This document shows, piece after piece, positions 42,401 to 51,953 of a stretch of DNA of 64,000 nt. The notes under the pieces were generated by a model. That model searched no databases. It had not been told where the DNA came from and saw only the letters and a program-made list of their open reading frames with translations. The position numbers and the translations under genes are program-made. Within the stretch, counting starts at the first letter, position 1; the number at the start of each line of letters is the position of its first letter. This stretch comes from Antarcticibacterium arcticum (GTDB lineage: Bacteria > Bacteroidota > Bacteroidia > Flavobacteriales > Flavobacteriaceae). The stretch covers positions 1 to 64,000 of the forward strand of contig NZ_CP042476.1 in NCBI RefSeq assembly GCF_007993795.1, read 5' to 3'.

Positions 42401-45400
42401 CCCAATTTCAACAGGATTGTCAGGATCGGTATAATCTGTCCAAATCATTTCTACCCCACTTGGACCTTCTGGAACTGATAACCCATCAATGGCCCAGACA
42501 TCACCATCTCGAGCGCCAATAAAATGCCACCTTATTCTTAGGTTTCCCTGCCCCAAATATGAGGCGAGATCAATGGAAATTTTGTTCCGGGGGTCAGAGG
42601 TTGAACCAAATCTATTATAACTTTCACTTGTTGCAGGACCAACTACTTCATATAAGATAGATTGATAATTTGCACCTCCATCGGTTGAAATTTCAACTCT
42701 AATTATAGCACCCTCCGTTAGGTTATACCCCTGATCAAAGGTAAGAGTTGCAGATTCCATGGCATAAGTGTTAAAGACAGGAGTCTCCAAAGTGGAAGCG
42801 TTTTTTCCTGTAACAATTGCAAATTTCTTATCTCCAGAATCCCACGTCTGGTTAGATCCTGTGGTAGGATTATTTATATTTGCAGTGTAAAACGGTTGAT
42901 CATTGGTGTTTGACCAAATATTTGGTCTGGTATTATTTCCAGAAGCGGGAAAATCCAAATTGGTGGTGCTTCCATCCCTTCTCACTCTCCAGCCTTCATT
43001 GGTAAGAGAGTTGGCATTATTAAAATCTCCCCCGCTCATCACATCACTGGCATTACCATATCCGGAGCTTGCGCTAAGGGTAACTAACTCTCCTATACAT
43101 ACCACTCCGGGAGTAACGGTCACAGGATTAGGTGCAATGTCAGAGGAAATGATGCTTAAAGTTGCATTTTGGGAAAATACATTTGGAGTACAGGCACCAC
43201 TTGTCATCTCAACTTCAAAAATAGTGGTCTGATTCAGGCCAAGACTTTTAATAAGTTCGGCTGTTAAAGTTTTTCCAGTAAAAGGCTCTCCATTTACCAT
43301 CACGGTCGACCAGGAAGTGGCTGTACTCTGCGCGTATCTCCACCTCACCACCGTTCCTGTCTCACCCGTTAAATTTATTGGAACATTATAATCTGAACCC
43401 GGATTGGAACAGGTTTCCAGCACCCTGCCAAAATTCTCGAAAGCCAATTCACCTCCAATGGGAAGCGGATCGATAGAAACTGCAATTTCAGTAGAAGGTA
43501 CTTCGTCACAAACCCCGTTTTTAACAATTGCTCTGAATGTTGTGGTTCCGGAAATATTTTGAAAATCTAAATTTTCAGTAGTCATTGAAATTGCAGCCCA
43601 GTTTGTGCCGTCAGTAGTACTTTCCCATCTCAGAATTTCTCCTTTAAAATCTGCCACGGTCAGTGTTCCCGCGTTATTGGAAACACAAACAGAAGAAGGC
43701 CCTGAAACTGTTCCACCTTGAGAAGGCTCCTCCACATTTATGCTGAATACGTTTTCGTTTATACAACCATTCGCATCTGTTCCAATAACCTTGTATTCAA
43801 AAGTTCCTACAGTGTTCCCGGTTACCGTTACTTCCGGGTCAGTCCCTATTTCGGCATTATTGAAATACCACATGTAGTTGGTCGCACCCGAAGCGACTAA
43901 CTTGGTACTGCTGTTAAGGCAAATTTCAGAAGCAAAACCGTCGGCAATATTTATTTGAACATTGGGAAGTTCATTTATGATGATATCAACTTTTGTACGT
44001 TCGCTTTCACACCCCGTACTTGTTAAAGTCTGGCTCACCCAATAAGAGGTTAACTTCACTTCACCAGTATTAGGGGTGGGAGCAGAACTAAGGGCTGTAG
44101 TAGCGTTTTCTGCATCATACCAATTTAAGGTGGTGCCCTCGGCTGGTGTTAAAGAAATAGGATCTGTGACTGTTTCATTAAAACAAAAGCTGAATTGAAT
44201 AGTCTCTGTAGCTATAGGCTGTGGTTTGTCATATACAGTAACTACAAGTTCCGCAGGATCGCTTTCACAGCTATTTGGTTGTTTTTGTGTAACCCAGTAA
44301 GAGGTTGTACCTGCTGTTTCTGTGGTAGGAGTAACAGACGTTCCTAAATATGTGTACTCCGTGCTGGAGGCATCATAACTATACCATAAAAGTTCATTGT
44401 CCTCGTTAGCCTTAGTAGCTGTTAAGGCCGTAGGAGTGGCATTTAAACAATATTCAACAGTAGCAGTAACTGGTTTATCCGGCCTTTTATTTACCCTGAA
44501 TGTAAAAGATTTGGAGGTTGCTTCGGGACAGGTGAAATAATCGGGGCCATCAATTATCACGGCATATATTCCATCGTCATTTGAATCAATATTAAGTATA
44601 GTTAAAGTGCCTGTGTAAACTCCATCTGTACCTGTGGGCCCGGATTTGGTCATCACATATTTATCAGCAACTTCATTTATTGGATTCCCGTCCTTGATCC
44701 ACTGGAATGTTAATTCGGCACCATTTGCATGCGCTTCATAATCGAATGACAGAGATTCATAATCATCTTCACAAATGGTAATATCTTCTGCAGGTTTTAT
44801 AATAACTATGTCTTCGTCAATATTCAGAGTTACGGGGTCTGAAGTTTCTGATGCACATACAGCATTGCTACTACTAACTACCACATAATATTCTCCTGCA
44901 TTGGTTGAAGTTGCATTCGAAAATGATAAAGTTGGATTGGTTTCTCCATTGATCTGAACAAAAGTGCCTCCTGTATCTTTCTTGTACCATTGGTATGCAA
45001 GATTATCCCCTGTCGCAACTACTTCAAAAGAGGCAGGATTAGTTGAACAGGTACCAAAATTTACCGGCTGTGTTGTAATTTGTACCTTTTCAAATATCTC
45101 AACCTGGGTAGTCGCTTCTATAATAGCACAACCATCACCTTCTGTTTCCTTTGAATAAGTTATTGTATGAATGCCTGGAGTACTGGCTTGAGGATTAATG
45201 CTTCCATCGGCCTCAATAACTAAACCAGAAGTTGCGGAAAAAATACCTCCTGTGTAATCACCCATTGTACTGCTATAGCTCACTGCAATTGCGTCGTCTG
45301 TATTACATAAAGGTGTTTCGTAGCTAATAGAAACTTGTGGCATAAGGGTTATAGTAACTTCCGTTTCAACAACAACAGCATCACAACCTAAGGAAGCCGG

Positions 45401-48400
45401 AATTGTATAAGTAACTTTATAAGTATCCGGATTACTGGTCTTCGGATTTATGGCCCCGGTGCTCGGGTCCAGATCAAGTCCGCCTGGGTTGGAGGAAAAA
45501 GTTCCGCCTTCATAAATTCCAATACCATTGGTGAAATTAACAGATTGTGCGGTTTCATCGGCAGTACAGAAAGGCCCGTCATAAGCTATTTCAACGAAAG
45601 GAGTTTGTGTAATGCTGACCTCTGTTGTTGCGGTAACTTCACCACAGCCTGCAGTTGCGGGAGTTTTATAACTTACAGTATAAGTTCCCACAGAACTTGC
45701 AGCAGGATCAATTGCACCCGAAGAAGAATTAATCGATAGGCCAGCCATTGCAGAATATGTTCCTCCTGTATAAGCATCTGTTCCCTCTATAGTAACTTCT
45801 TTTTCTGAAGTATCTGCAAGACAGAAGGGGGCGTCCGGATAGGAAATAGTAACTGTAGGTGCTTTAGTTATGACAATTTCTGTTGTGGCCGGGACTGGTG
45901 AACATCCTCCGGCTGACGGAGTTTCGTAAGTTATTAAATAAGTACCCGCTGTACTACTGCTTGCTGTAATAGCACCGGTAGTGGCATCAATAGTCAATCC
46001 TGCCGGCGCAGAAAAAGTTCCTCCGGAAAAACCGTCTGTTCCTGAAAGAGTTACAGGTTTAGAATCAGAGTCTGATGTGCAAAAAGGTATTCCTGAATAC
46101 GTTATTGAAGCTGTTGGTTGTTTTGTAATTGTAATTTCGGTTGTGGCAATTATTTCTTCGCATCCGCCGGAAGCGGGAGTTTTATAAGTAACGGTATAGG
46201 TTCCGGGAGTACTTGTTGAAGGAGTCACGGCTCCTGTGGAACTGTCTATAGTTAAACCAGTTGTAGAGGAGTATGTACCACCTGTGTAGGCACCGGTACC
46301 TGTAAGAGAAGGGGTTTGACCTGTACTTAAAGCAGTACAAAACGGTGCTGCCGAATAAGCAATTACAGCAGTTGGTTTAGCAGTAATTGTAATAGTGGCC
46401 GAGCCGGTTAAAGCATTTGAACAGGCCGGCGTGTCCAGATATAATCCGCTCACTAAAGAATATGTAGCGTTAGCAGTTAGAACTGCTGTAGTAACAATAG
46501 CTGTTCCTGAAGCTCCTATATCAACCGTTTGATTTGCTCCATTATCTTTTTTGTAGGTTATTCTACTGTTTGGTGTTCCTGTAAAAGTTAATGTAGATGT
46601 ATTTCCATTACACGCGGGTGAGGTAGCTGCTATCGTAGCTGTAATCAGCGGCTTGAAGGTAATTTTCATTTCATCCTTACCAGGTCCGCAGGCACCACTT
46701 GGAGCATCTGTTGTAAGAGTAATGATTACCGAACCGGCGTCCAGCGCTGCCTGAGTAGGAGTAAATTTTGCGGCTAGTTTTGAAGCATTATCGAAAGAAC
46801 CCATCCCTGTGGGAGCAGACCAGGTGGGTTTTAAATTAGCATTTGTCCCCGAGAAACTGTAAGTTCCTTCAATACTTATAGGAGAGATAACTTTACAAAC
46901 CGTTTGGTCTGCCCCTGCATTGGTAACAACATGGTTGTCAATTGCAATTCCACTTAAAGTTGATTTTTCACTATTTCCACAAATATTAACGGCCTGAACA
47001 CTAACCGATGCATTTGCAGTTGTTGCAGCAGTAGAATTTACTCTGACAGTAATGGAATTGGAACCAGCTCCGGAGGTTATTTCCCATCCGGTGGGAAGAG
47101 TCCATAAATAACTGTTGGCCCCGGTAACGGTGGGAACTGTGAATTGTATGCCTGTGGCAGGAGGACAAATAGCGCCTGTTGGCAAGTTAGGAGCCGTTAA
47201 TGCACCTGGAGTTGCAGGTACGCCTGTAACTGAGGTTACGGCAAAATTGGCAGAAGAAGCACTATCCCCGCAAGTATTTTTGGCAATTACAAAAATATTT
47301 CCACTGTTAGAAGACGCGCTGACGGTAATAGTCCTTGTTCCTGTACCGCCGGTAATTGTCCAGCCACTTGGAACAGTCCATACATATTCCGTGGCATTAG
47401 TAATGGCTGGTATGGAGTATTGAAGTCCGGTCGCGGTAGAGCACATTTCAGCCGGACCTGTTATTGTTCCACTCATTACTGGAACAGGATTATTAATGCT
47501 TATGGATATACTTGATGTGGCACTTGTTCCACAGCTGTTTACCGCCTTAACGGTTATAGTCCCTGAACCAGAATTTCCGGCAGTAATATCAATGGATGGA
47601 GATGCGGTAGTTGTGGAAGGAGCTGAAAAACCACTTGGCAGAGACCAAATATATTCAGTTGCACCAGACACAGCATCAAAACTATAGGTTTCTACATCGC
47701 CGGGACAAATGGTTGTGGCACCATTTATAGTTCCGGGAGTTGCAGGTGTTCCAGCTTTTACAGTTAGGGCCAAAGTTTGCTCTACACTGGTACCACAATC
47801 GTTAGTTGCTTTAACGGAAATATTTCCTCCGGTAGTACCTGAAGTAACCGTTATTGAATTGGTTGTACTTGTTCCAGTCCATCCACTATTTGGTAAGGTC
47901 CAGATATAAGAAGTCGCACCTGTAACGGCTGTAATAGAATATGTTTGAGAAACTCCCGGACATACCTCTGCTGTTCCGGTGATTGTTCCGGGTTGAGCCG
48001 GAGTTCCAGCTTTAACTGAAACGGCTAAGTTTCTTGCTGTACTTGTTCCACAATCATTTTTTGCCTGAACAGATATATTTCCTGATCCCGATGGGCCGGT
48101 AGTTACTGTAATAGAATTTGTGGTGCTTGTTCCTGACCAACCAGAAGGAAGGGTCCAGATATATACGGAGGCATTTGCAACATCTGTGATAGAATATGTT
48201 TGAGAAACCCCCGGACATACGGCTGTTTCTCCACTTATATTGTTAGGTACAGCAGGTGTCCCGGCTTTTACCGTAATTTCTATGTTTTCGGCTTCACCGG
48301 TGCCGCAATCATTAATTGCTTTTACCGAAATTGTACCACTGTTAGTGCCGGCGGTAGCTGTAATTGAAGTAGAAGTGCTGTTTCCTGCCCATCCTGAAGG

Positions 48401-49141
48401 AAGAGTCCACTGGTAGGAGCTTGCACCGGTAACCGGGGAAATTGAATAAGTTTGAGAAGCACCCGGACATATAGCTGTTTCAGCTGCACTTATAGTTCCG
48501 GGTTTAACAGGGGTTCCCGCTCTTACTGTAATAGCACTGGAAGTCACTTCAGCGGTAGAAGAAGTAACACATTCTAAATTGCTGGTAAGTACTACTCGAA
48601 TTCTGTCTCCATTATCTAAAGTTGTAGTGGTAAATGTGTTTGATGATCCTGTTTGTAAAGTTGAGGTTTCACCGTTAAGGTAAAACGAATATTGAGGAGA
48701 GGTCCCCCCAAATGTATTGGAGGCAGTATATGTAACGCTTTCCCCAGGGCAGATACTAGTTTTATTTGAAGAAATTGAAACTGTAGGGGTGCGAACTACA
48801 TTAACCGTCATTGTTATCTCACTACTCGAAATACTACAGGTTTCAAAACCTTCGGCTGTGGAGGTGACCACAACCCGAACCTTCTGCCCATTGGTAAGAC
48901 TACTTGTCTTAAAGGTAGAGTTGGTTTCATTGTTCTGATTTACCTGACCAATTTGCCATTGATAAGCAAGGTTTGTACCTCCGTTAGCCGAAGCCGTAAA
49001 AGTTACCTCAGTTCCCGCACAAATAGTGTTACCCTTATCAGAAGAAATACTTACAGAGGTTGGACACTGCCCATACCCACTAAATGACACAAGTAAAAAC
49101 AAGGAAATTATAAAAAACCCGGATAGTAATTTTTTCTCCAT
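39410..49141 (-). CDS. Giant PKD/Ig/LamG T9SS surface protein (3243 aa)
   Basis: A classical signal peptide (residues 1-24, cleavage near SGYGQC) is followed by Ig-like domains and a run of PKD-like repeats (about 205-720, each with ICPG near the start, YxWTLPSGW and NxCG). Next are six or so 85-aa repeats (about 914-1265, with PFC and GGTYS motifs), further Ig-like domains with paired Cys, a MAM/lectin-like part (about 2020-2230), LamG (about 2404, LDFDGIDDFVDLG) and a long C-terminal module. The end is a T9SS sorting domain (last 77 aa, SSGVYILKMYVSDKVITKK). LamG to the end is paralogous to the 2461-aa protein. It is probably exported by the T9SS and surface-bound; the ligand, perhaps polysaccharide, is unknown. 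Confidence 0.92.
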   Translation of the reverse strand: MEKKLLSGFFIISLFLLVSFSGYGQCPTSVSISSDKGNTICAGTEVTFTASANGGTNLAYQWQIGQVNQNNETNSTFKTSSLTNGQKVRVVVTSTAEGFETCSISSSEITMTVNVVRTPTVSISSNKTSICPGESVTYTASNTFGGTSPQYSFYLNGETSTLQTGSSNTFTTTTLDNGDRIRVVLTSNLECVTSSTAEVTSSAITVRAGTPVKPGTISAAETAICPGASQTYSISPVTGASSYQWTLPSGWAGNSTSTSITATAGTNSGTISVKAINDCGTGEAENIEITVKAGTPAVPNNISGETAVCPGVSQTYSITDVANASVYIWTLPSGWSGTSTTNSITVTTGPSGSGNISVQAKNDCGTSTARNLAVSVKAGTPAQPGTITGTAEVCPGVSQTYSITAVTGATSYIWTLPNSGWTGTSTTNSITVTSGTTGGNISVKATNDCGTSVEQTLALTVKAGTPATPGTINGATTICPGDVETYSFDAVSGATEYIWSLPSGFSAPSTTTASPSIDITAGNSGSGTITVKAVNSCGTSATSSISISINNPVPVMSGTITGPAEMCSTATGLQYSIPAITNATEYVWTVPSGWTITGGTGTRTITVSASSNSGNIFVIAKNTCGDSASSANFAVTSVTGVPATPGALTAPNLPTGAICPPATGIQFTVPTVTGANSYLWTLPTGWEITSGAGSNSITVRVNSTAATTANASVSVQAVNICGNSEKSTLSGIAIDNHVVTNAGADQTVCKVISPISIEGTYSFSGTNANLKPTWSAPTGMGSFDNASKLAAKFTPTQAALDAGSVIITLTTDAPSGACGPGKDEMKITFKPLITATIAATSPACNGNTSTLTFTGTPNSRITYKKDNGANQTVDIGASGTAIVTTAVLTANATYSLVSGLYLDTPACSNALTGSATITITAKPTAVIAYSAAPFCTALSTGQTPSLTGTGAYTGGTYSSTTGLTIDSSTGAVTPSTSTPGTYTVTYKTPASGGCEEIIATTEITITKQPTASITYSGIPFCTSDSDSKPVTLSGTDGFSGGTFSAPAGLTIDATTGAITASSSTAGTYLITYETPSAGGCSPVPATTEIVITKAPTVTISYPDAPFCLADTSEKEVTIEGTDAYTGGTYSAMAGLSINSSSGAIDPAASSVGTYTVSYKTPATAGCGEVTATTEVSITQTPFVEIAYDGPFCTADETAQSVNFTNGIGIYEGGTFSSNPGGLDLDPSTGAINPKTSNPDTYKVTYTIPASLGCDAVVVETEVTITLMPQVSISYETPLCNTDDAIAVSYSSTMGDYTGGIFSATSGLVIEADGSINPQASTPGIHTITYSKETEGDGCAIIEATTQVEIFEKVQITTQPVNFGTCSTNPASFEVVATGDNLAYQWYKKDTGGTFVQINGETNPTLSFSNATSTNAGEYYVVVSSSNAVCASETSDPVTLNIDEDIVIIKPAEDITICEDDYESLSFDYEAHANGAELTFQWIKDGNPINEVADKYVMTKSGPTGTDGVYTGTLTILNIDSNDDGIYAVIIDGPDYFTCPEATSKSFTFRVNKRPDKPVTATVEYCLNATPTALTATKANEDNELLWYSYDASSTEYTYLGTSVTPTTETAGTTSYWVTQKQPNSCESDPAELVVTVYDKPQPIATETIQFSFCFNETVTDPISLTPAEGTTLNWYDAENATTALSSAPTPNTGEVKLTSYWVSQTLTSTGCESERTKVDIIINELPNVQINIADGFASEICLNSSTKLVASGATNYMWYFNNAEIGTDPEVTVTGNTVGTFEYKVIGTDANGCINENVFSINVEEPSQGGTVSGPSSVCVSNNAGTLTVADFKGEILRWESTTDGTNWAAISMTTENLDFQNISGTTTFRAIVKNGVCDEVPSTEIAVSIDPLPIGGELAFENFGRVLETCSNPGSDYNVPINLTGETGTVVRWRYAQSTATSWSTVMVNGEPFTGKTLTAELIKSLGLNQTTIFEVEMTSGACTPNVFSQNATLSIISSDIAPNPVTVTPGVVCIGELVTLSASSGYGNASDVMSGGDFNNANSLTNEGWRVRRDGSTTNLDFPASGNNTRPNIWSNTNDQPFYTANINNPTTGSNQTWDSGDKKFAIVTGKNASTLETPVFNTYAMESATLTFDQGYNLTEGAIIRVEISTDGGANYQSILYEVVGPATSESYNRFGSTSDPRNKISIDLASYLGQGNLRIRWHFIGARDGDVWAIDGLSVPEGPSGVEMIWTDYTDPDNPVEIGRNNSEQWEPSLIGLNEFEIKTRLTFDSTGAQCPVVENSSTINVFVFDQYTSKATALGGSCGFENVQLKGSIENSGLNKMKTFPTADGYSAKWEVVTKPAGYTFSEAHFSPSIKDTAAIFSPGIEGEYTLQYSLSRPEDQYKNESCPPVYEKITFTVKACTTLDFDGIDDFVDLGEGYTGDYSIEAWIRPEAATGTIISTPQLEINMSDLSGLVSTNGRWYHIAVDSDGKLYVDGIAKGTTISGTGDVKRSFIGARWNAPNTENHFSGWIEEVRIWNTKISEKNIRFTMNQRLKDTGNIGVQVDMVHPDAPEFGSLAGYYQLLTTSILNGGYTPDLSGSPVNGKLRNMTTTQENTAPLPYFTKQDGSWDADATWAYPDVWQIPNSGGLDWNIVRTKHNVNSTRDISVLGLISEVNTLDMVGDIPANESHELVGTGKALTISHYLKLDGIIDLNGESQLLQPELSIVDPASTGHLDRDQQGKRNSFIYNYWSSPVSATSINGGYSVGGVLLNGTNPASPISISFPASHAAADGARSPNSLIISAYWLWKFSPATANAYSEWKHIGSTGTVNSGEGFTMKGTDGYARMADGQNYTFRGKPHNGDLTLPDLSVDQNYLIGNPYPSAIDAHEFIRDNLKDVSGGKNDRNVFDGSLYFWDHFQEVSHILKEYIGGYAVLNIGGAVPAASVDERIDNTGEPNNKIPGPYIPVAQGFMINSTTLESAFPILGGKVKFKNSQRKFEIEGGFGSNSLFLKPETGEKNVKAKDTEFKKIRLSFSSPVGYWRQILVGAIPGTTDAFDLGYDAHLFDNNIEDMYFLQGENKLVIQSIADFNKDRIIPLGIKVKENKEFRIRLDTLENGNNELNIYLNDKLKDSIHDLRKSAYFSTSEPGTIHDRFEIIFSKDEEVLPPVEPGPDGKDYGIVLRVRHSYANRQIQILNPEQIEISNLYLFDLNGNLLEDYDQITNEKEIILPVRGYSSGVYILKMYVSDKVITKKIIISN
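45340..46400 (-). repeat. Tandem ~255-bp coding repeats in the 3243-aa protein
   Basis: Several adjacent ~85-aa units share I-x-Y-x-x-x-P-F-C, GGTYS/GGTFS, a SGAI or TGAI turn and a final C-x-x-V/I-x-A-T-T-E motif. Nucleotide divergence between units is substantial, so this is an older expansion than the one at 598-3549. Confidence 0.8.
46960..48530 (-). repeat. Tandem ~250-bp PKD-like coding repeats
   Basis: About six units recur at roughly 250-base spacing, marked by the codons for KAGTPA or GTPATPG, CPG, YIWTLPSGW and NDCGT. Central copies (around 47750-48260) are the most alike. Confidence 0.8.
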
Positions 49142-49460
49142 AGTAATGCTAATTAGGAGTTTTCAATTATCGTAGGGGAAGAATTGAAGACGGTTAAATT
49201 CGTGTTCAGCCTTTGGGGAAAAGCTAATTAACAGTCTAAAATACAACGATTTAAAGTTAAATTATGGTCTTTTCGGTGAAGGGTAATTATAATCGTTAAA
49301 AGGAGGTGTTTTCCGATAAAATACACAAGTCGTTCAAAATCAGGAAGTTTTGCCCTACAGCTTTTTTAAGCGAAACTGGGCTCCCATTTTCAACGGATAT
49401 CAACAAAAAACCACAAACTCTTAAGTTTGTGGTTTCCTTGAAATGTAATTAAACTTTTTT
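49142..49460 (-). promoter_or_regulatory. 319-base gap: leader region of the 3243-aa gene
   Basis: No gene is seen here. It contains the pruA terminator (49402-49435) at one end. At 49313-49326 is CCGATAAAATACAC, similar to a motif before the other giant gene. The rest is AT-rich with no exact TAnnTTTG box on the minus strand, so the promoter of the 3243-aa gene is not identified. Confidence 0.4.
49402..49435 (-). terminator. Terminator of pruA
   Basis: A perfect 12-bp stem (49408-49419 with 49424-49435), 4-base loop and a T run on the minus strand at 49405-49410, 25 bases after the pruA stop. Confidence 0.9.
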
Positions 49461-51089
49461 CTATTTACCCATAAACGGATATCTGTAATCTGTAGGAGTT
49501 ACAAAGGTTTCCTTGATTAGACGTGGGGAGATCCAGCGCAACAAATTAAGTTTTGAACCGGCCTTATCATTCGTCCCACTAGCTCTTGCACCTCCAAAAG
49601 GCTGTTGTCCTACAACTGCCCCGGTTGGCTTATCGTTAATATAGAAATTTCCCGCTGCATTCTCCAATGCCCTGGTGGCCTGTGCCGCTGCATACCTGTC
49701 GGTAGCCAAAATAGCTCCCGTAAGGGCATAAATTCCGGTTTCGTCTACCAGTTTTAAGGTCTCTTCCCATTTAATATCCTCATATACATAAATAGTGATA
49801 ACCGGGCCAAACAACTCGGTACACATAGTTTCATATTTAGGATTTGTAGTAACAATAACGGTAGGTTCTATGAAATAACCCTTTGATTTATCGTAATTAC
49901 CACCTGCAATGATCTCGGTATCTGCATCTTTCTTAGCCTGATCTATATAACCCGCAAGTTTATCAAAGGAACCTTCATGAATTACGGCAGTAATAAAGTT
50001 CTGCATATCTTCAGGCGATCCCATTTTAAAGGATTCTACATCTTCAATCACATATTTTTTCACTTCTTCCCAAAGGCTTTGTGGTATATAGGCTCTTGAA
50101 GCGGCGCTACATTTCTGACCCTGGAATTCAAATGCTCCACGGGAAATTGCCGTAGCTACCTGCTTGGCTTTTGCAGTGGGGTGAGCGAGGATGAAATCTT
50201 TTCCTCCTGTTTCTCCCACAATACGCGGATAGGTTTTATACTTGTCTATATTATTTCCAATTTTACTCCATAAGCCCTTGAATACCGAAGTGCTTCCGGT
50301 GAAATGGATCCCTGCAAAATCGGGATGAGCGAGGATAGTATCTGTGATCATTACCGGATCACCCATGACCATATTTATAACTCCAGGGGGTACTCCTGCT
50401 TCCTGAAATACTTCCATGATCACCTGGGCAGAATACACCTGACTGTCACTTGGCTTCCAAACCACAGTGTTCCCCATAAGCGCGGCACTCGCGGGAAGGT
50501 TTCCGGCAATTGCTGTAAAATTGAATGGGGTAATAGCGTAAACAAATCCTTCCAGCGGGCGGTATTCTAAACGGTTCCAAACCCCTTCAGAGGATTCGGG
50601 TTGCTCTTCATAAATCTGGGCCATATATTCTACATTGAACCTCAGGAAATCTATAAGTTCACAGGCCGAATCAATTTCTGCCTGAAAAATCGTCTTGGAT
50701 TGCCCAATCATAGTGGCGGCATTTATGCGCGAGCGGTATGGCCCGGCAATCAATTCAGCTGCTTTTAAGAAAACTGCTGCTCGTTGTTCCCACGCAAGAT
50801 CTGCCCATTTGGTACGTGCTTCCAGGGCAACTTTTATTGCTTTATCTACGTGTTCTTTTTTGGCAAGGTGAAAGATCCCCAGATCGTGCTGGTGATCATG
50901 TGGAGGGTGCATTGTAATGGTATCTCCGGTTCTTATTTCTTCATTACCAATATATAAGGGTACATCCATCTTGGATTTGTACATTTCCTTGTAGGTTTTC
51001 AATACTGCATCACGTTCGGGAGTTCCGGGGGCGTATGTTTTGATTGGTTCATTCACCGCGGTAGGAACCTGAAAAAATCCTTTTCCCAT
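49461..51089 (-). CDS. pruA: L-glutamate gamma-semialdehyde (P5C) dehydrogenase
   Basis: The 542-aa aldehyde dehydrogenase completes proline breakdown by oxidising P5C/glutamate semialdehyde to glutamate with NAD+. Seen are TPFNFTAIAGNLPASAALMGNTVVWKPSD, the family Glu in GETGGKDFI, the catalytic Cys in FEFQGQKCSAASR, and the C-terminal QQPFGGARASGTNDKAG. Length fits the stand-alone, group-1 P5C dehydrogenase rather than the fused PutA. No proline dehydrogenase gene lies beside it. It is transcribed alone, divergent from the NRDE gene. Confidence 0.96.
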   Translation of the reverse strand: MGKGFFQVPTAVNEPIKTYAPGTPERDAVLKTYKEMYKSKMDVPLYIGNEEIRTGDTITMHPPHDHQHDLGIFHLAKKEHVDKAIKVALEARTKWADLAWEQRAAVFLKAAELIAGPYRSRINAATMIGQSKTIFQAEIDSACELIDFLRFNVEYMAQIYEEQPESSEGVWNRLEYRPLEGFVYAITPFNFTAIAGNLPASAALMGNTVVWKPSDSQVYSAQVIMEVFQEAGVPPGVINMVMGDPVMITDTILAHPDFAGIHFTGSTSVFKGLWSKIGNNIDKYKTYPRIVGETGGKDFILAHPTAKAKQVATAISRGAFEFQGQKCSAASRAYIPQSLWEEVKKYVIEDVESFKMGSPEDMQNFITAVIHEGSFDKLAGYIDQAKKDADTEIIAGGNYDKSKGYFIEPTVIVTTNPKYETMCTELFGPVITIYVYEDIKWEETLKLVDETGIYALTGAILATDRYAAAQATRALENAAGNFYINDKPTGAVVGQQPFGGARASGTNDKAGSKLNLLRWISPRLIKETFVTPTDYRYPFMGK

Positions 51090-51225
51090 AATAATTCTTT
51101 GTTTTTTGTTTTTAATTTTAAGGATCGTAAAGGTAAAAAATTTAACCGACCTGACCTTCCCCCATTCCGTATGTTTTACTGCCGTAATTTTTGTAAATTA
51201 CTAATCCTGAACTAAATTTTCATTA

Positions 51226-51942
51226 ATGTGTACCGTAACCTTAACCCCCTTGCCCGATTATAAATATGGGTTTGTGCTTACCTCCAGCCGCGATGAGGCT
51301 CCCGGACGGGAAGCTCTTCCTCCCGATTTTTACCTCGAAGCGGGGGTGAAACTGCTTTACCCTATGGATAAGGAAAGTGGCGGCTCCTGGATAGGAATTA
51401 GTGAAAACTCCCGGGTAATATGCCTGCTGAACGGGGGCCGGGAAGCTCACGAGAGGAATGTATCTTACCGGCTTAGCAGGGGGGTGGTGGTAAAGGACCT
51501 TTTGAAAGCTGCTATTATTGACGAAACTATACATACCTACAACCTAATTAATATTGAACCTTTTACTATTATTACTGCCGATTGGAATCATGGTCTTCGA
51601 TTTCTGGAAATTATGTGGGATGGAAGTGAAAAACATATCCGGGAGCTGGACCTTACAAATCATTTGTGGTCCTCTTCTCCTTTATATGATACCGGAATGA
51701 AGAAACAACGAAATGAATGGTTTAAAAATTTCATGAGGGAAAAAGAACTTACGCCTGAAAATTTATGGGACTTCCATCATTCGGCCGGTATAGGGGATAA
51801 GAATATTGATGTGATCATGGACCGGGGGTTCGTGAGAACTCAAAGCATCACGCAAATAATTAATAATTCCGCAGAAACGGAAATGATCTTTAAAGACCTT
51901 CAGAAGGAAAAAATTACAGAAAAAACTTTCTCAACCATCTAA
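51226..51942 (+). CDS. NRDE (TANGO2-like) family protein
   Basis: The 238-aa product begins MCTVTLTPL, with Cys2 and then LTSSRDEAPGR, the variant of the family's NRDE motif, followed by GGSWIGIS and CLLNGG. These mark the NRDE/TANGO2 family, related to N-terminal-nucleophile hydrolases. The molecular function is not settled; animal TANGO2 is linked to haem and lipid handling. It starts at ATG 51226. A short palindrome (GTAATTT/AAATTAC, 51184-51201) lies just upstream and may be an operator. It is convergent with apaG with 11 bases between. Confidence 0.88.
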   Translation: MCTVTLTPLPDYKYGFVLTSSRDEAPGREALPPDFYLEAGVKLLYPMDKESGGSWIGISENSRVICLLNGGREAHERNVSYRLSRGVVVKDLLKAAIIDETIHTYNLINIEPFTIITADWNHGLRFLEIMWDGSEKHIRELDLTNHLWSSSPLYDTGMKKQRNEWFKNFMREKELTPENLWDFHHSAGIGDKNIDVIMDRGFVRTQSITQIINNSAETEMIFKDLQKEKITEKTFSTI

Positions 51943-51953
51943 GGTTTGCAGCA

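Noticed and set aside
46960..48530. Plus-strand Val/Pro-rich frames across the PKD-like repeats.
   Set aside because: They follow the repeat unit of the long minus-strand gene, which has signal peptide, domains and sorting domain.
51184..51201. Palindrome GTAATTT/AAATTAC before the NRDE gene as a defined operator.
   Set aside because: It is short and AT-rich, expected by chance at this composition; noted in the gene entry only.
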